A DNA stretch of 64,000 bases from Peribacillus simplex (GCF_001542915.1 NZ_LNNH01000019.1:119991-183990), one strand, 5' to 3'. Shown: positions 38,737 through 47,625, numbered from the stretch's first letter. Notes: a model not told the origin generated them from the letters alone. Made by a program: numbers and translations.

Positions 38737-39975
38737 TTAGGTAAACAACGTTTCATAAAGCAGGAACAGGTTCAGCCCAATAATGAGGACTGCAATAAGC
38801 CAGGCAATACTGGAGGTGATTTTGTGGTTGACCAGATTACCCATGATTTTTTTATTGCTTGTAAACATGATCAATGGCACCAATGCGAAGGCGATACCAA
38901 ATGAGAGTACGACCTGACTCATGACCAGTGCTTTGGATGGGTTCACTCCCCATATGATGATGACTAGGGGCGGTAAGGTCGTGATGACCCTCCGCAAATA
39001 GATTGGTATATGTCTTTTTATGAATCCCTGCATGACGACATCACCTGTCATGACACCGACGGAAGAGCTGGATAATCCGGCGAACAGTAAGCCGATTCCA
39101 AAAAACATCGCGACGGATGGTCCAAGCATCGCCCCGAATTGTTGATAGGCTACATCCAAATCCTCTACTAATATCCCACTCTTATGAAATAGGGCGGCTG
39201 AAACGATGACCATGGCGGCATTGATTCCGCCTGCAATCAACATGGCGATGACTATATCAATTTGTTCAAAACGAAATATCCTTTTTCTCTCCAAGTCATT
39301 TTTACCGACTATCCTTTTTTGTGTTAAAGAGGAATGAAGGTAAATCGCATGCGGCATGACGGTCGCTCCGAGCATTCCTGCCGATAGTAAAATGCTGTCC
39401 ACTCCTTCGAATTTTGGAGTGAATAGCCCTAGAGCGATGGCCGATGTATCAGGATGTGCATAAAAAACCTGAGCTCCGAAAGCTAGCACTACAACAAAGA
39501 TCATGACCGTGATCAACGCTTCGAATGTCCGATAACCTCTGCGCTGAAATTCCAAGATGGCGAAGGAACCAATGGCTGCAAGGAGGGCCGAGGTGATGAG
39601 CGGGAGGTCGAAGAGCAAATAGATTCCAAGTGCAGCACCTATGAACTCAGCTAAGTCCGTGGCCATGATGACGGCTTCGGCCTGTATCCATAGTAAAATT
39701 GATGTTTTTTTCGAAAATTTCTCCCTGCATAACTCAGGAAGGTTTTTACCGGTGGCTATCCCCAGTTTGGCTGACAGCGTTTGAATGAGCACAGCCATCA
39801 AGTTCGATGCGAAGATAACCCACAATAAGGTATAGCCATATTTTGAACCAGCTGTAATATTGGTTGCATAATTCCCTGGATCGATATAGGCGACAGCTGC
39901 AATGAACGCTGGGCCCAAATATGGAAGCAGATTTTTGAATCCGCGGGAAGAAGACTGATGTAATGCACCAGACAT
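38737..39975 (-). CDS. mntH: Nramp-family manganese/divalent metal transporter MntH
   Basis: Proton-driven Mn(II)/Fe(II) importer in the cell membrane. 412 aa with about 11 hydrophobic segments. The metal-binding motifs are AAVAYIDPGNYATN (helix 1, DPGN) and GATVMPHAIYLHSSL (helix 6, MPH). The signature SSSVGVMTGDVVMQGFI lies near residue 305. AAGGAG precedes ATG 39975 by about 10 nt. Strong sigma-A promoter upstream; repression by MntR would be expected from relatives. Single gene. Confidence 0.95.
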   Translation of the reverse strand: MSGALHQSSSRGFKNLLPYLGPAFIAAVAYIDPGNYATNITAGSKYGYTLLWVIFASNLMAVLIQTLSAKLGIATGKNLPELCREKFSKKTSILLWIQAEAVIMATDLAEFIGAALGIYLLFDLPLITSALLAAIGSFAILEFQRRGYRTFEALITVMIFVVVLAFGAQVFYAHPDTSAIALGLFTPKFEGVDSILLSAGMLGATVMPHAIYLHSSLTQKRIVGKNDLERKRIFRFEQIDIVIAMLIAGGINAAMVIVSAALFHKSGILVEDLDVAYQQFGAMLGPSVAMFFGIGLLFAGLSSSSVGVMTGDVVMQGFIKRHIPIYLRRVITTLPPLVIIIWGVNPSKALVMSQVVLSFGIAFALVPLIMFTSNKKIMGNLVNHKITSSIAWLIAVLIIGLNLFLLYETLFT

Positions 39976-40043
39976 GTCTATTCAACTCCTTTTTATATGC
40001 AACTCAAAATGTTGCTACAAGTAAACTTTTTAGGTTATTAGCA

Positions 40044-40072
40044 AGTATATTCCTGGATCTTGAAAATGTCAA
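40044..40072 (-). promoter_or_regulatory. Sigma-A promoter of mntH
   Basis: Minus strand: TTGACA (40072-40067), 17-nt spacer, TATACT (40049-40044): close to consensus. AACCTAAAAAGTTTACTT just downstream (about 40037-40020) may be the repressor site; similarity to an MntR box is loose. Confidence 0.75.
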
Positions 40073-40145
40073 AAGGGACAAACTGAAAATTTTTTTAATG
40101 GATTCAAGCGGCTTATAGAAGGGGGGCCGAGAGGGGGCGAAAGAC

Positions 40146-40178
40146 TAAAAACCCCTTTGCCAGTGCGGCAAAGGGGGG
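40146..40178 (-). terminator. Terminator of pepV-dat
   Basis: Minus strand: CCCCTTTGCC and GGCAAAGGGG with a short loop, then TTTTTAG, 9 nt past the dat stop. Confidence 0.9.
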
Positions 40179-40186
40179 ATCCACAA

Positions 40187-41041
40187 TCAGTTAATTGAAC
40201 CGCATTGCCTTTCGATTTCCGCGGAGAAAAGCTGTTGCAATCTTTTGGTTACCGGACCGGGCGCACCGGTTGCGATCGTCTGGCCATCGATGTTAATGAT
40301 CGGTGTCACTTCGACGCTTGTGCTCGTATAGAGGACTTCCTCCGCTGCCATCATATCCTCGATCGTGAAAGCTTCTTCCACGTAGGGAATGCCATGATCG
40401 GCGCACAGCTTGAGCATCACCTGGCGGGTAATCCCGTTCAAGATCAAGTTGGAAGCGGGATGCGTTCTCAGCGTGCCGTTGACGACGATTGAAACATTGG
40501 ACGAGCTTCCCTCCGTGACCAGACCGTCACGATGCTGGATCGCTTCGTCACAGCCAGCTTCCGCCGCCATTTGCTTAGCCATTATATTACCAAGCAGATT
40601 TAAGCTTTTGATATTACAGCGCAGCCAACGAATATCGTCCGTCGTGATGCCCTTTACCCCTGATTTCATCTTTCCTGTATAAGGCATTTCCTTCGTATAG
40701 GCAACAAATACCGGTTCGACGTCCGAACTTGGAAAAGCATGTGTCCGCGGACTTACACCCCTTGTGAGCTGCATATAGATGATTCCGTCCTGCAATTGAT
40801 CTTCAGAGATAAGCTCTTTCACGCGGGTTTCAATTTCCGCTACGGTGAATGGAACTTTCATCTGAATCAATCTTGCGCTGTCCATCAAACGATTCAGATG
40901 CATGTCTCCCGCGAATAACTCACCATTATAAACCCGGATGACTTCGTAGACGCCATCACCGAATTGATATCCCCTGTCCTCGATATCAACCGAAACATCG
41001 GCCCTGTTTTTTATTTCGCCGTTAAAAATGATTTTTCCCAT
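40187..41041 (-). CDS. dat: D-alanine aminotransferase
   Basis: PLP enzyme that makes D-glutamate (for cell wall) and interconverts D-amino acids. 284 aa. Fold type IV signs: FGDGVYEVIRVYNGELF near 28, the PLP lysine in RCNIKSLNLLGNI near 145, and TEGSSSNVSIV near 175, with STSVEVTPIINIDG near 240. GAGGGAG lies 5 nt upstream of ATG 41041. It follows pepV by 21 nt, matching the B. subtilis ytjP-dat order. Confidence 0.95.
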   Translation of the reverse strand: MGKIIFNGEIKNRADVSVDIEDRGYQFGDGVYEVIRVYNGELFAGDMHLNRLMDSARLIQMKVPFTVAEIETRVKELISEDQLQDGIIYMQLTRGVSPRTHAFPSSDVEPVFVAYTKEMPYTGKMKSGVKGITTDDIRWLRCNIKSLNLLGNIMAKQMAAEAGCDEAIQHRDGLVTEGSSSNVSIVVNGTLRTHPASNLILNGITRQVMLKLCADHGIPYVEEAFTIEDMMAAEEVLYTSTSVEVTPIINIDGQTIATGAPGPVTKRLQQLFSAEIERQCGSIN

Positions 41042-41062
41042 GTTTTCTCCCTCTTTGACCTC

Positions 41063-42475
41063 TTATTTTGCCAATTCATGAATGGCACGTGCATAAATGG
41101 ACGTAGCCTTAAGCATATCTTCAATGTCAATATATTCATCTTTCTGATGCGCAATATCCTCGCTGCCAGGGAATAGCGGTCCAAATGCAACGCCTTCCTT
41201 AAGCGAGCGGGCGTATGTACCGCCGCCTATCGAAAGCAGTTCAGCTTTATCACCGGTCTCCGCTTCATAAACCTGCTGCAGCGTCTTGATCAAAAAACTG
41301 TCGCTATTGACATAATGTGGCGTTGAATGCGAATTGGTCTTCACATTTAAATTATATGCAGCCAGCCTTTCCTCCAATGCCGCCTTTTGCTGTTCCCATT
41401 CGAATGTCACCGGGTAGCGCACGCTGAAGCCAATCGAGCTGTCGGCTTGCTTTGAATAATTGAAAACGCCGGCATTGATCGTCAAATCACCCGTTTCCTC
41501 ATCCGCATAGGCCAACCCAAGATTATTTCCGCGGGAATCTTCAAACAAACGACCCTTGATGAATGTGAAGTAGGATTTCGCATGCGGATCAAGCGAAAGG
41601 TCCGCTAAAAAGGCAGCTAAATGCAAACCTGCATTGATTCCATTGTTCGGCTCCATCGCGTGTGCAGACACGCCGTTCAATTCAAGGAGCACTTGATTTT
41701 TTTGCGGAACTGCTTGACCCTTCAACGAGTATTTTTGCATATAAGCCTGATAGTTTGCCACCACTTCAGCAGGATTGGCAGCCTCGACAATCGCCGTTGC
41801 AAAATCAGGTACCATGTTCGTCCTTCGTCCTGAAGAGAATTCGATGACATTCACTTCAGAGCTCGTGCCATTTCCTGCATCAACAGGATGGATGACGGAT
41901 AAGTCCCAAATACCTTTTTCGGCACTGATGATCGGGAAGTCCGCATCTGGCGCAAAGCCCATCGATGGCATTTCCTCCACTTCAAAATAACGATCCACGC
42001 AGCGCCAGTTCGATTCCTCATCTGTCCCGATGATCATCCTCACACGTTTGTTCAATGGCTGTCCAAGCTCCCTCACCAGCTTCATTGCATGATAGGCAGC
42101 CATCGTCGGCCCTTTATCATCGATTGCACCGCGAGCATAAATGCGGCCATTGCGGAGCTCCGCGCCAAACGGATCCGAACTCCACCCATCTCCCTCCGGT
42201 ACAACGTCAACATGACACAAAATCCCGATTAACTCTTCGCCTTCACCCATTTCAATATGTCCGGCGACATTATCGACATTCTTCACGGTAAAACCGTCTT
42301 TTTCACCCAATTGAAGCATGAAGTCAAGCGCTTCCTTCACCCCTTGACCAAATGGTGCATCCTCTGTCTTGTTTTCTTCATCCAGAACACTTTTTATTTT
42401 CAGCAAATTTTGAGTGTCCAGCAGTAGATCCATTTTCCTTTTTTCAACTTCTTCTCGCCAATTCATTTCAGTCAC
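41063..42475 (-). CDS. pepV: Dipeptidase PepV (M20 family)
   Basis: Zinc dipeptidase that splits dipeptides, including D-amino-acid-containing ones in relatives. About 470 aa. Motifs: LIGILCHVDVVPEGDGWSSDPF, ARGAIDDKGPTMAAYHAM, TDEESNWRCVDRYFE, and GGGTYARSLKEGVAFGPLFPG near the C-terminus. Start: GTG 42475 has GAGGAG 9 nt upstream; TTG 42484 touches that site and ATG 42466 is 18 nt away. First gene of pepV-dat. Confidence 0.94.
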   Translation of the reverse strand: MTEMNWREEVEKRKMDLLLDTQNLLKIKSVLDEENKTEDAPFGQGVKEALDFMLQLGEKDGFTVKNVDNVAGHIEMGEGEELIGILCHVDVVPEGDGWSSDPFGAELRNGRIYARGAIDDKGPTMAAYHAMKLVRELGQPLNKRVRMIIGTDEESNWRCVDRYFEVEEMPSMGFAPDADFPIISAEKGIWDLSVIHPVDAGNGTSSEVNVIEFSSGRRTNMVPDFATAIVEAANPAEVVANYQAYMQKYSLKGQAVPQKNQVLLELNGVSAHAMEPNNGINAGLHLAAFLADLSLDPHAKSYFTFIKGRLFEDSRGNNLGLAYADEETGDLTINAGVFNYSKQADSSIGFSVRYPVTFEWEQQKAALEERLAAYNLNVKTNSHSTPHYVNSDSFLIKTLQQVYEAETGDKAELLSIGGGTYARSLKEGVAFGPLFPGSEDIAHQKDEYIDIEDMLKATSIYARAIHELAK

Positions 42476-43064
42476 ATTCGACAACTCCTCTTTTATATAT
42501 ATTATTCATTTTATCACTTTTCCTACCTGTTCCGCCAAGTGCTGGACCCTTTTCTTCGTATTCCCTGTCCAACACTCCAGTCAAACTACCCGGCATGATG
42601 CCCAATCAGCTAATCGGATCATTAAAACAAGAAAAGGAAATCGTTATTAAAAGCGGGGCACAATCGTTAGAGCGGCAGTGTCGTCCGGCAAGGATGCGAC
42701 TTCAAAAATGGAACATCGTTATATTTTTTTGTATCCCAAGTACAAAATGATTGCAGAATTTAATTTTAACCACTAGAATTAAACATGAAGCGAGGCTTTG
42801 CTGAATGTACCAGGAAGATGATCTCTGCAAGCTCATGGGCGCTAACACCTAATAGACCGGTCAAGCTATTCTAGTGAGTGGAAACACACAATTGGTACAT
42901 GAACGCTTTCAATATGATGTGAGCCATTCTTTTTTAAAAAGCTGGAAGGGGAGCCTCTTTGGATAGGTCCCCTTTCCAAGTACATTTATATAGTACTGCT
43001 CGCTGATTATCTATCAAACTAGCCATTAACCTATATTCATCATACAAAACGATTGGGAGTGATC
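42476..43064. other. 590-nt gap between pepV and the SDR gene
   Basis: No convincing gene. A strong hairpin GGAAGGGGA/TCCCCTTTCC lies at 42944-42977, with TTTTTA on its minus-strand side. CATGAACGCTTTCA at 42898-42911 has a perfect cre right half and 11 of 14 matches. Short open frames in 42530-42750 and around 42800-42860 have no homology I recognise; they may be remnants of a lost gene. Confidence 0.4.
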
Positions 43065-43802
43065 ATGATGGGAAGATTAACGAATAAAGTAGCCATTATT
43101 ACTGGCGGAGCATCTGGCATGGGGAGAGAAATGGTCAATTTATTCACAAAAGAGGGAGCACAAGTCATCGCTGCCGATATCAATGAAAAAGCTGTGGCAG
43201 TAGTGAATGAATTGGAAAACGTCCATGGAATGGTGCTTGATGTATCTTCAGACGATAGCTGGAAAACCATGATGGAAGATGTCATTGCTGAATTTGGGAA
43301 GGTCGACATTTTGATTAATAATGCCGGTATCTCCTCCGAAAAAGGAATTAACGATACGACTTTGGCCGATTGGCAGCTAATGATGGGCATCAATGGGTTT
43401 GGTCCATTCCTTGGAATGAAGCATGTCATTCCTTACATGGTTAAAGAAGGTAAAGGGGCGGTTGTGAATATTTCTTCCTTCACGGCACAAATCGGAATGG
43501 GCTTAAACTCATACTCAGCTTCCAAAGGCGCGGTCCGTGCCATATCCAAAGCTGCCGCTACCCAATATGGCCGCATGGGTGTCCGTGTTAACGCCGTATT
43601 CCCTGGCATCATCGAAACACCTATGACGCACAAGTTGGAAGAGTCCAAAGAGCTTGTGAACCAGATGATCCAAGCGACTCCGCTCCAACGTCTCGGTCAA
43701 CCTGCCGATATTGCAAATGCCGTGCTTTACCTGGCATCCGATGAAGCTTCATACGTAACAGGTGCGGAGCTTGTTATCGATGGCGGATATTCGGCTCAAT
43801 AA
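43065..43802 (+). CDS. Short-chain dehydrogenase/reductase, FabG/BdhA-like
   Basis: NAD(P)-dependent oxidoreductase; substrate unknown (glucose, 3-oxoacyl or acetoin-type substrates are all possible). 245 aa. Classical SDR motifs: IITGGASGMGREMV (cofactor), ILINNAGISSEKG, catalytic Ser in VNISSFT, YSASKGAVRAI with Tyr and Lys, PGIIETPMT, and YVTGAELVIDGGYSAQ. Acidic ADINEK after beta-2 favours NAD(H). GGGAG lies 5 nt upstream of ATG 43065 and 8 nt from ATG 43068. Single gene with its own terminator. Confidence 0.92.
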   Translation: MMGRLTNKVAIITGGASGMGREMVNLFTKEGAQVIAADINEKAVAVVNELENVHGMVLDVSSDDSWKTMMEDVIAEFGKVDILINNAGISSEKGINDTTLADWQLMMGINGFGPFLGMKHVIPYMVKEGKGAVVNISSFTAQIGMGLNSYSASKGAVRAISKAAATQYGRMGVRVNAVFPGIIETPMTHKLEESKELVNQMIQATPLQRLGQPADIANAVLYLASDEASYVTGAELVIDGGYSAQ

Positions 43803-43804
43803 AG

Positions 43805-43843
43805 AAAAAAAATCCCGTTTCCGAAATCCGGAAGCGGGTTTTT
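43805..43843. terminator. Shared terminator of the SDR and DedA genes
   Basis: AAATCCCGTTTCCG and CCGGAAgCGGGTTT around AAAT, with A/T runs on both sides. Confidence 0.88.
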
Positions 43844-43880
43844 CCATATATTCAATTGGACAATCTAACGGATGGGAGAG

Positions 43881-44366
43881 TCAGGTTAACACACCAATGA
43901 AATAGCCAAAAGCCGTAAATACCAAACACCAGCTAAATGCCCCTGCACCGGCAAATAAGAAGTATTTTCGTTTCCCCATTCCATTCATTCCGGAAAGGTA
44001 ACTTGCGAAGTGGCGGACACCCGGGATGAAATAAGCAATGATAATGGTCCATGGACCATATCTATTGAACCATGCCTCCAGCTTTTCCAACCTTGGCGGA
44101 GTCATTTTGATCCATTTACCATGCTTTCTCAGAAAAGGTTTGCCCACCTTTTTCCCAATGAAATAACTCACAAGCATCCCGGAGATCGAGCCAAGGAAAC
44201 TTACGAGGAATGCCCCTTGAACATTCAAAACGGAAATGGATGATAAATAGCCGACAAAAGTCATCATGAACTCATCAGGTACCGGCAAACCAATGATGCC
44301 AAGTGCCAGCAGTCCATATATCGCAAAATATCCATAGTTTGATATCAGTTCTTTTACCATTTCCAT
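43881..44366 (-). CDS. Short DedA/VTT-family membrane protein
   Basis: Polytopic membrane protein of the DedA family, now thought to act in lipid (undecaprenyl phosphate or phospholipid) flipping. 161 aa, shorter than the usual 200: it ends soon after the last conserved helix (FGYFIGVLT), like the shorter B. subtilis YbfM. Family motifs are GLPVPDEFMMTFVGYLSS, the glycine-rich GSISGMLVSYFIGKKVG, and the core FNRYGPWTIIIAYFIPGVRHFASYLSG with its conserved Arg and Pro. AAAGGGG lies 8 nt upstream of ATG 44366. Confidence 0.9.
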   Translation of the reverse strand: MEMVKELISNYGYFAIYGLLALGIIGLPVPDEFMMTFVGYLSSISVLNVQGAFLVSFLGSISGMLVSYFIGKKVGKPFLRKHGKWIKMTPPRLEKLEAWFNRYGPWTIIIAYFIPGVRHFASYLSGMNGMGKRKYFLFAGAGAFSWCLVFTAFGYFIGVLT

Positions 44367-44551
44367 CTATAGTACCCCTTTAAAATATAATCCATTGTCC
44401 GATCCGTTCTTGTTACGTAATTGCTTCTATATAATAGGATAACCTAAATTCCCCCATATGAGTTGTTTTTCCTAAAAAAAGAAAAAAAAAGAAGATTAAG
44501 CACGATTTTTGTTGAAAGACCTGGCTAAAGGAATGATTGCGCCAAAGCTAA

Positions 44552-44576
44552 AGCGGACTCGATGACCGAGCCCGCC
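44552..44576 (-). terminator. Terminator of the signal peptidase gene
   Basis: Minus strand: GCGGGCTCG and CGAGTCCGC around 5 nt, followed by TTTAGCTTT; weak T tract. Confidence 0.6.
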
Positions 44577-44580
44577 CGTT

Positions 44581-45132
44581 TTAGTTCACGATTTTTATTT
44601 CCTTGATCGGCCAGTACACCAGATTGGCTTTACCGACAATTTCATCGACGGATATCGTACCGATTTCCCGGCTATCCAAACTGTTTTGGCGATTGTCCCC
44701 CATCAGGAACAACTGATTATCAGGTACCGTCATCCCGCCTGTAATATCCTCAAGCTTAAAGGATTCAGTCAGCGGCATTCCTCCTGCCATTTGTTCCTTA
44801 TATTCGTCCAAATAGGGTTCTTCATAAGCTTTTCCATTAATATAAAGCGTATCATCTTTATATTCAATGTGGTCACCTGGAAGACCAATAACCCTTTTAA
44901 TATAATCTTTATCTACCGTAGCATGAAAAACGACAATATCAAATCGATCGATGCTATCGATGTTCGTTCCAAACTTGGTAAGAACGATTCGCTCATGATC
45001 TTGCAGGGTCGGCATCATCGACTCGCCGTCTACGACAATCGGTGCAAATATATACGTCCGAATTAAAAAAGCTAGAATGACTGCAATCCCGATCGCTTTT
45101 ATCCATGAAAAAACTTCTTTTCTATTTTCCAA
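44581..45132 (-). CDS. sip: Type I signal peptidase (SipS/SipT-like)
   Basis: Membrane-anchored Ser/Lys protease that removes signal peptides from exported proteins. One N-terminal membrane helix (IGIAVILAFLIRTYIF), catalytic Ser in VVDGESMMPTL, catalytic Lys in DYIKRVIGLPGD, and conserved LFLMGDNRQNSLDSREIG. Start: an ATG at 45162 opens the frame, but TATAAT at 45171-45166 would place the RNA start past it, while TTG 45132 has GAGAGGGA 7 nt upstream. That gives 183 aa, normal for Gram-positive enzymes. Confidence 0.93.
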   Translation of the reverse strand: MENRKEVFSWIKAIGIAVILAFLIRTYIFAPIVVDGESMMPTLQDHERIVLTKFGTNIDSIDRFDIVVFHATVDKDYIKRVIGLPGDHIEYKDDTLYINGKAYEEPYLDEYKEQMAGGMPLTESFKLEDITGGMTVPDNQLFLMGDNRQNSLDSREIGTISVDEIVGKANLVYWPIKEIKIVN

Positions 45133-45226
45133 TCGAAGTCCCTCTCTCTGTTTTTTATTCATGCCATTATATCATAATCCTTTCATGATCACGTCATACA
45201 AATACCCGCTTTTTTCCCATAATCCA

Positions 45227-45610
45227 TCATTTCCATTTTTCAAACTGGCTTTCGATGGTTTCCCATTCTATTTCCCGCCGTTGCATTTTGGGCGGGCATA
45301 TCGCATTGTAGGTACGGACTTTCTCATTGATTCGTTCAATTTGACTGGTTAATGGCCTGTTCTCGACATTCGTTTTTCGCAACCGGACGATTTCGGATAG
45401 CTCTTCGCGAATTTCCTTTTGCCATTTTATCCACAGCGGAAGGAAACCGGCATCTTTCGCCTTTGACAGGAAGTTGTCATACATATTTCCCGAAAGCGCC
45501 GACTCCGGAAGCGGCTTCCCAAAACCAGGGTTATTCTTCAGACCGCCATCTTTTTCATAATCCCGAAAAATTTGATCCATCCAATTCACATGCCCCTGCT
45601 CATCACCCAT
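45227..45610 (-). CDS. DUF1992 (DnaJ-homologue subfamily C member 28-like) protein
   Basis: Small conserved protein of unknown function. 127 aa. The DUF1992 signature is clear: MDQIFRDYEKDGGLKNNPGFGKPLP, then MYDNFLSKAKDAGFLPLWIKWQKEI, ending in a basic helix. No DnaJ J-domain despite the family name. GGGGGGA lies 6 nt upstream of ATG 45610. Upstream of the signal peptidase gene on the same strand, gap about 95 nt, with a promoter for that gene in between. Confidence 0.85.
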   Translation of the reverse strand: MGDEQGHVNWMDQIFRDYEKDGGLKNNPGFGKPLPESALSGNMYDNFLSKAKDAGFLPLWIKWQKEIREELSEIVRLRKTNVENRPLTSQIERINEKVRTYNAICPPKMQRREIEWETIESQFEKWK

Positions 45611-45703
45611 AAACGTCCCCCCTGTAATTTATACATCTTTTAACAATTATAGCATTTTTCTCTACATTCACTCCATTCCGAACAAATCGGCACATATCAT
45701 TTA

Positions 45704-45738
45704 AAAAAAGGATTCCCGTTTCACGGAATCCTTTTTTA
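45704..45738 (-). terminator. Terminator of the transglycosylase gene
   Basis: AAAAAAGGATTCC and GGAATCCTTTTTT around 7 nt, immediately after the stop codon; symmetric. Confidence 0.92.
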
Positions 45739-45741
45739 GCA

Positions 45742-46665
45742 TCATTTAACCAGGATTTTCCTTTTTGTCACTGCCTTGTTCTGAGATTTATCCGTCACTG
45801 TATACGTCAAGGTATAGGTGCCCTTTTTGTTCGTATTCACGGACCCTGTTATTTTGATTTTATTCGTCACGTTTCCATCCAAGTTATCTTTACCCGATAC
45901 GCCTGATTTAGAATTGAATGTGGACTTGTAGGCAATCGTTTTATTGGCCGCTCCGGAGATGATAGGCTTCGTGCTATCTATCGTGATCTTTCTGGTGATC
46001 GTCGCTGTATTAGCCGATTTGTCTGTAATGGTATACGTTAATGTATACGTTCCTTTTTTCTTCGTATTCACCTTACCCGTTACCTTGATTTTCCCAGTCA
46101 AGTCGCCATCGAGATTATCTTTTGCGGTTACGCCTGATTTAAAATTGAATGTGGACTTATAGGCAATCGTTTTATTGGTGGCTCCCGAGATGATAGGCTT
46201 CGTGCTATCTATCGTGATCTTTCTGGTGATCGTCGCCGTGTTTTTTGAAGAATCGGTGACCGTATACTTCAATGTATAGCTTCCCTTTTTCTTCGTGTTC
46301 ACCGTACCGGTCACTTTTATTTTACTTGTCAAGCTGCCATCCGCATTATCCTTGGCACTCACGTTTGATTTCGGATCAAATGAAGCATCCAAACCGATCG
46401 TTTTACTTCCTGCACCTGAGATGACTGGCTTAACTTGATCATAAACGGTTATCTTCCTTATGACCTTGGCAACATTCCCTGCCTTGTCAGTAACCGTATA
46501 GGTCAAATTATAAGTACCCACCTTCTTTGTATCCACCTTGCCCTCGACCCGGATGGCGCTGGTCAGATCTCCATCTTTATCATCCTTGGCTTTTACGCTG
46601 GACTTGGCATCGAACTTCGAGTTGTATGGAACCGCTAAGTTCGTTGCCCCTGAAATTACGGGTGC
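45742..46665. repeat. Tandem 231-bp repeats coding for Ig-like domains
   Basis: Four in-frame repeats, period 231 bp (77 codons). The stretch of almost 50 bp beginning near 45955 recurs identically near 46186, so the last two repeats are a recent duplication; the first two are more diverged. Confidence 0.85.
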
Positions 46666-47625
46666 GTTTGCATCCATGACAGGAATTGATGGCTTATTGG
46701 AGATATAAGCCGAAGAAAGGTATCCCTTGATTTTTTTATCTTCCGTTTGTACGGGGAACCAGACAAACTTATTCGCCGCCGACTCCTCATAGACAAGATC
46801 GCCGGTTATGATCAGCCATGTATCCTTCGGCACCGTCGTAAACCCAGAAGAGGTGCTGGCCTTTTCCCTTATTTTCACACTCGAAGTGGTGACCGCTTTG
46901 TCCCCTGCCTTGAACCAATAGACGGAGTCATGCGTTTGCCCGGTCAGCGTGTATTCCGGCTTCTTAAAGATGATATTGGCCGTACTCCCTCGATCATACT
47001 CAAAGTCTGTTGTGCTGAATGGATAGCTTGCCAATTTTATACCGGACAAGTAGCTTTGTTTTTCCAGCTCGGCAAATACTTCCTCTTGATAGGCACCCGT
47101 ATTCCTTTTCCCGTTTTCCTGGTAAAGGGGGCTATTCACTGGCTTCGTTCCATTGTAGGCCATGACTGGAAAATACCAGTTTTCAATGACACGGCGTCCT
47201 GCCCCTTTGATTTTCGGCAGATCTTTTCTTGCATACATGCCGCTCAATACCTCTACACCGGCCTCGATGTTGTAGACGATATCATTTTCCAGCTTTTTCT
47301 GGTCATACCCGCTTTTATTGGTAAGCTGCATCAAGCCAATGCCGCCATCACTGGATTTGATCGGCTTGCCAGCGTCATTGAATTGCCTCCAATCGCCATT
47401 TTCCTGCGTGGCCACCGCTTTCACCACTTCTGGGGGGATCTCAGCCTTAATTGCTGCATTCGTCAGCAAGCAGTTGATTTGTCCGTAAGAAGGATTTTTA
47501 TTCGGTTGGATTTGACCTAGCGGTGAACAAACATCGGTCCATTCAGACTCTGCGAAAGCTTGTCCATTGAACAAGCTGAATGTTAAACAGGACAAAATTC
47601 CAACCTTCATTAATGGGATCTTCAT
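45742..47625 (-). CDS. Secreted lytic transglycosylase-like protein with SH3 and four Ig-like repeats
   Basis: Likely cell-wall enzyme. 627 aa. Signal peptide at residues 1-25 with cleavage after AFA. Residues about 45-190 look like an SLT/lysozyme-type domain: VVKAVATQENGDWRQF with the catalytic Glu, GGIGLMQLTNKSG, and VEVLSGMYARK. A bacterial SH3-like domain follows near 240-315 (SSVKIREKASTSSGFTTVPKDTWLII, VWFPVQ). Four tandem Ig-like (DUF5011-type) repeats of 77 residues make up 325-627, each with PxISGA, KDNxDGxLT and GTYxLTYTVTDKS. No LPxTG or membrane anchor. GGAG lies 8 nt before ATG 47625. Confidence 0.88.
   Translation of the reverse strand: MKIPLMKVGILSCLTFSLFNGQAFAESEWTDVCSPLGQIQPNKNPSYGQINCLLTNAAIKAEIPPEVVKAVATQENGDWRQFNDAGKPIKSSDGGIGLMQLTNKSGYDQKKLENDIVYNIEAGVEVLSGMYARKDLPKIKGAGRRVIENWYFPVMAYNGTKPVNSPLYQENGKRNTGAYQEEVFAELEKQSYLSGIKLASYPFSTTDFEYDRGSTANIIFKKPEYTLTGQTHDSVYWFKAGDKAVTTSSVKIREKASTSSGFTTVPKDTWLIITGDLVYEESAANKFVWFPVQTEDKKIKGYLSSAYISNKPSIPVMDANAPVISGATNLAVPYNSKFDAKSSVKAKDDKDGDLTSAIRVEGKVDTKKVGTYNLTYTVTDKAGNVAKVIRKITVYDQVKPVISGAGSKTIGLDASFDPKSNVSAKDNADGSLTSKIKVTGTVNTKKKGSYTLKYTVTDSSKNTATITRKITIDSTKPIISGATNKTIAYKSTFNFKSGVTAKDNLDGDLTGKIKVTGKVNTKKKGTYTLTYTITDKSANTATITRKITIDSTKPIISGAANKTIAYKSTFNSKSGVSGKDNLDGNVTNKIKITGSVNTNKKGTYTLTYTVTDKSQNKAVTKRKILVK

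Noticed and set aside
42352..42750. 132-codon plus-strand open frame across the pepV start
   Set aside because: Half of it is antisense to pepV; the rest shows no homology I know and no ribosome site.
43881..44366. DedA gene as a truncated pseudogene
   Set aside because: Although short, it ends cleanly before a terminator, all core motifs are present and similarly short family members exist.
45742..46665. CRISPR-like spacing of repeats
   Set aside because: The repeats are in-frame codons for Ig-like domains with a 231-bp period, not short repeats with spacers.
46747..47520. 257-codon plus-strand open frame opposite the transglycosylase gene
   Set aside because: Antisense shadow of a clear secreted protein; no ribosome site and no family features.
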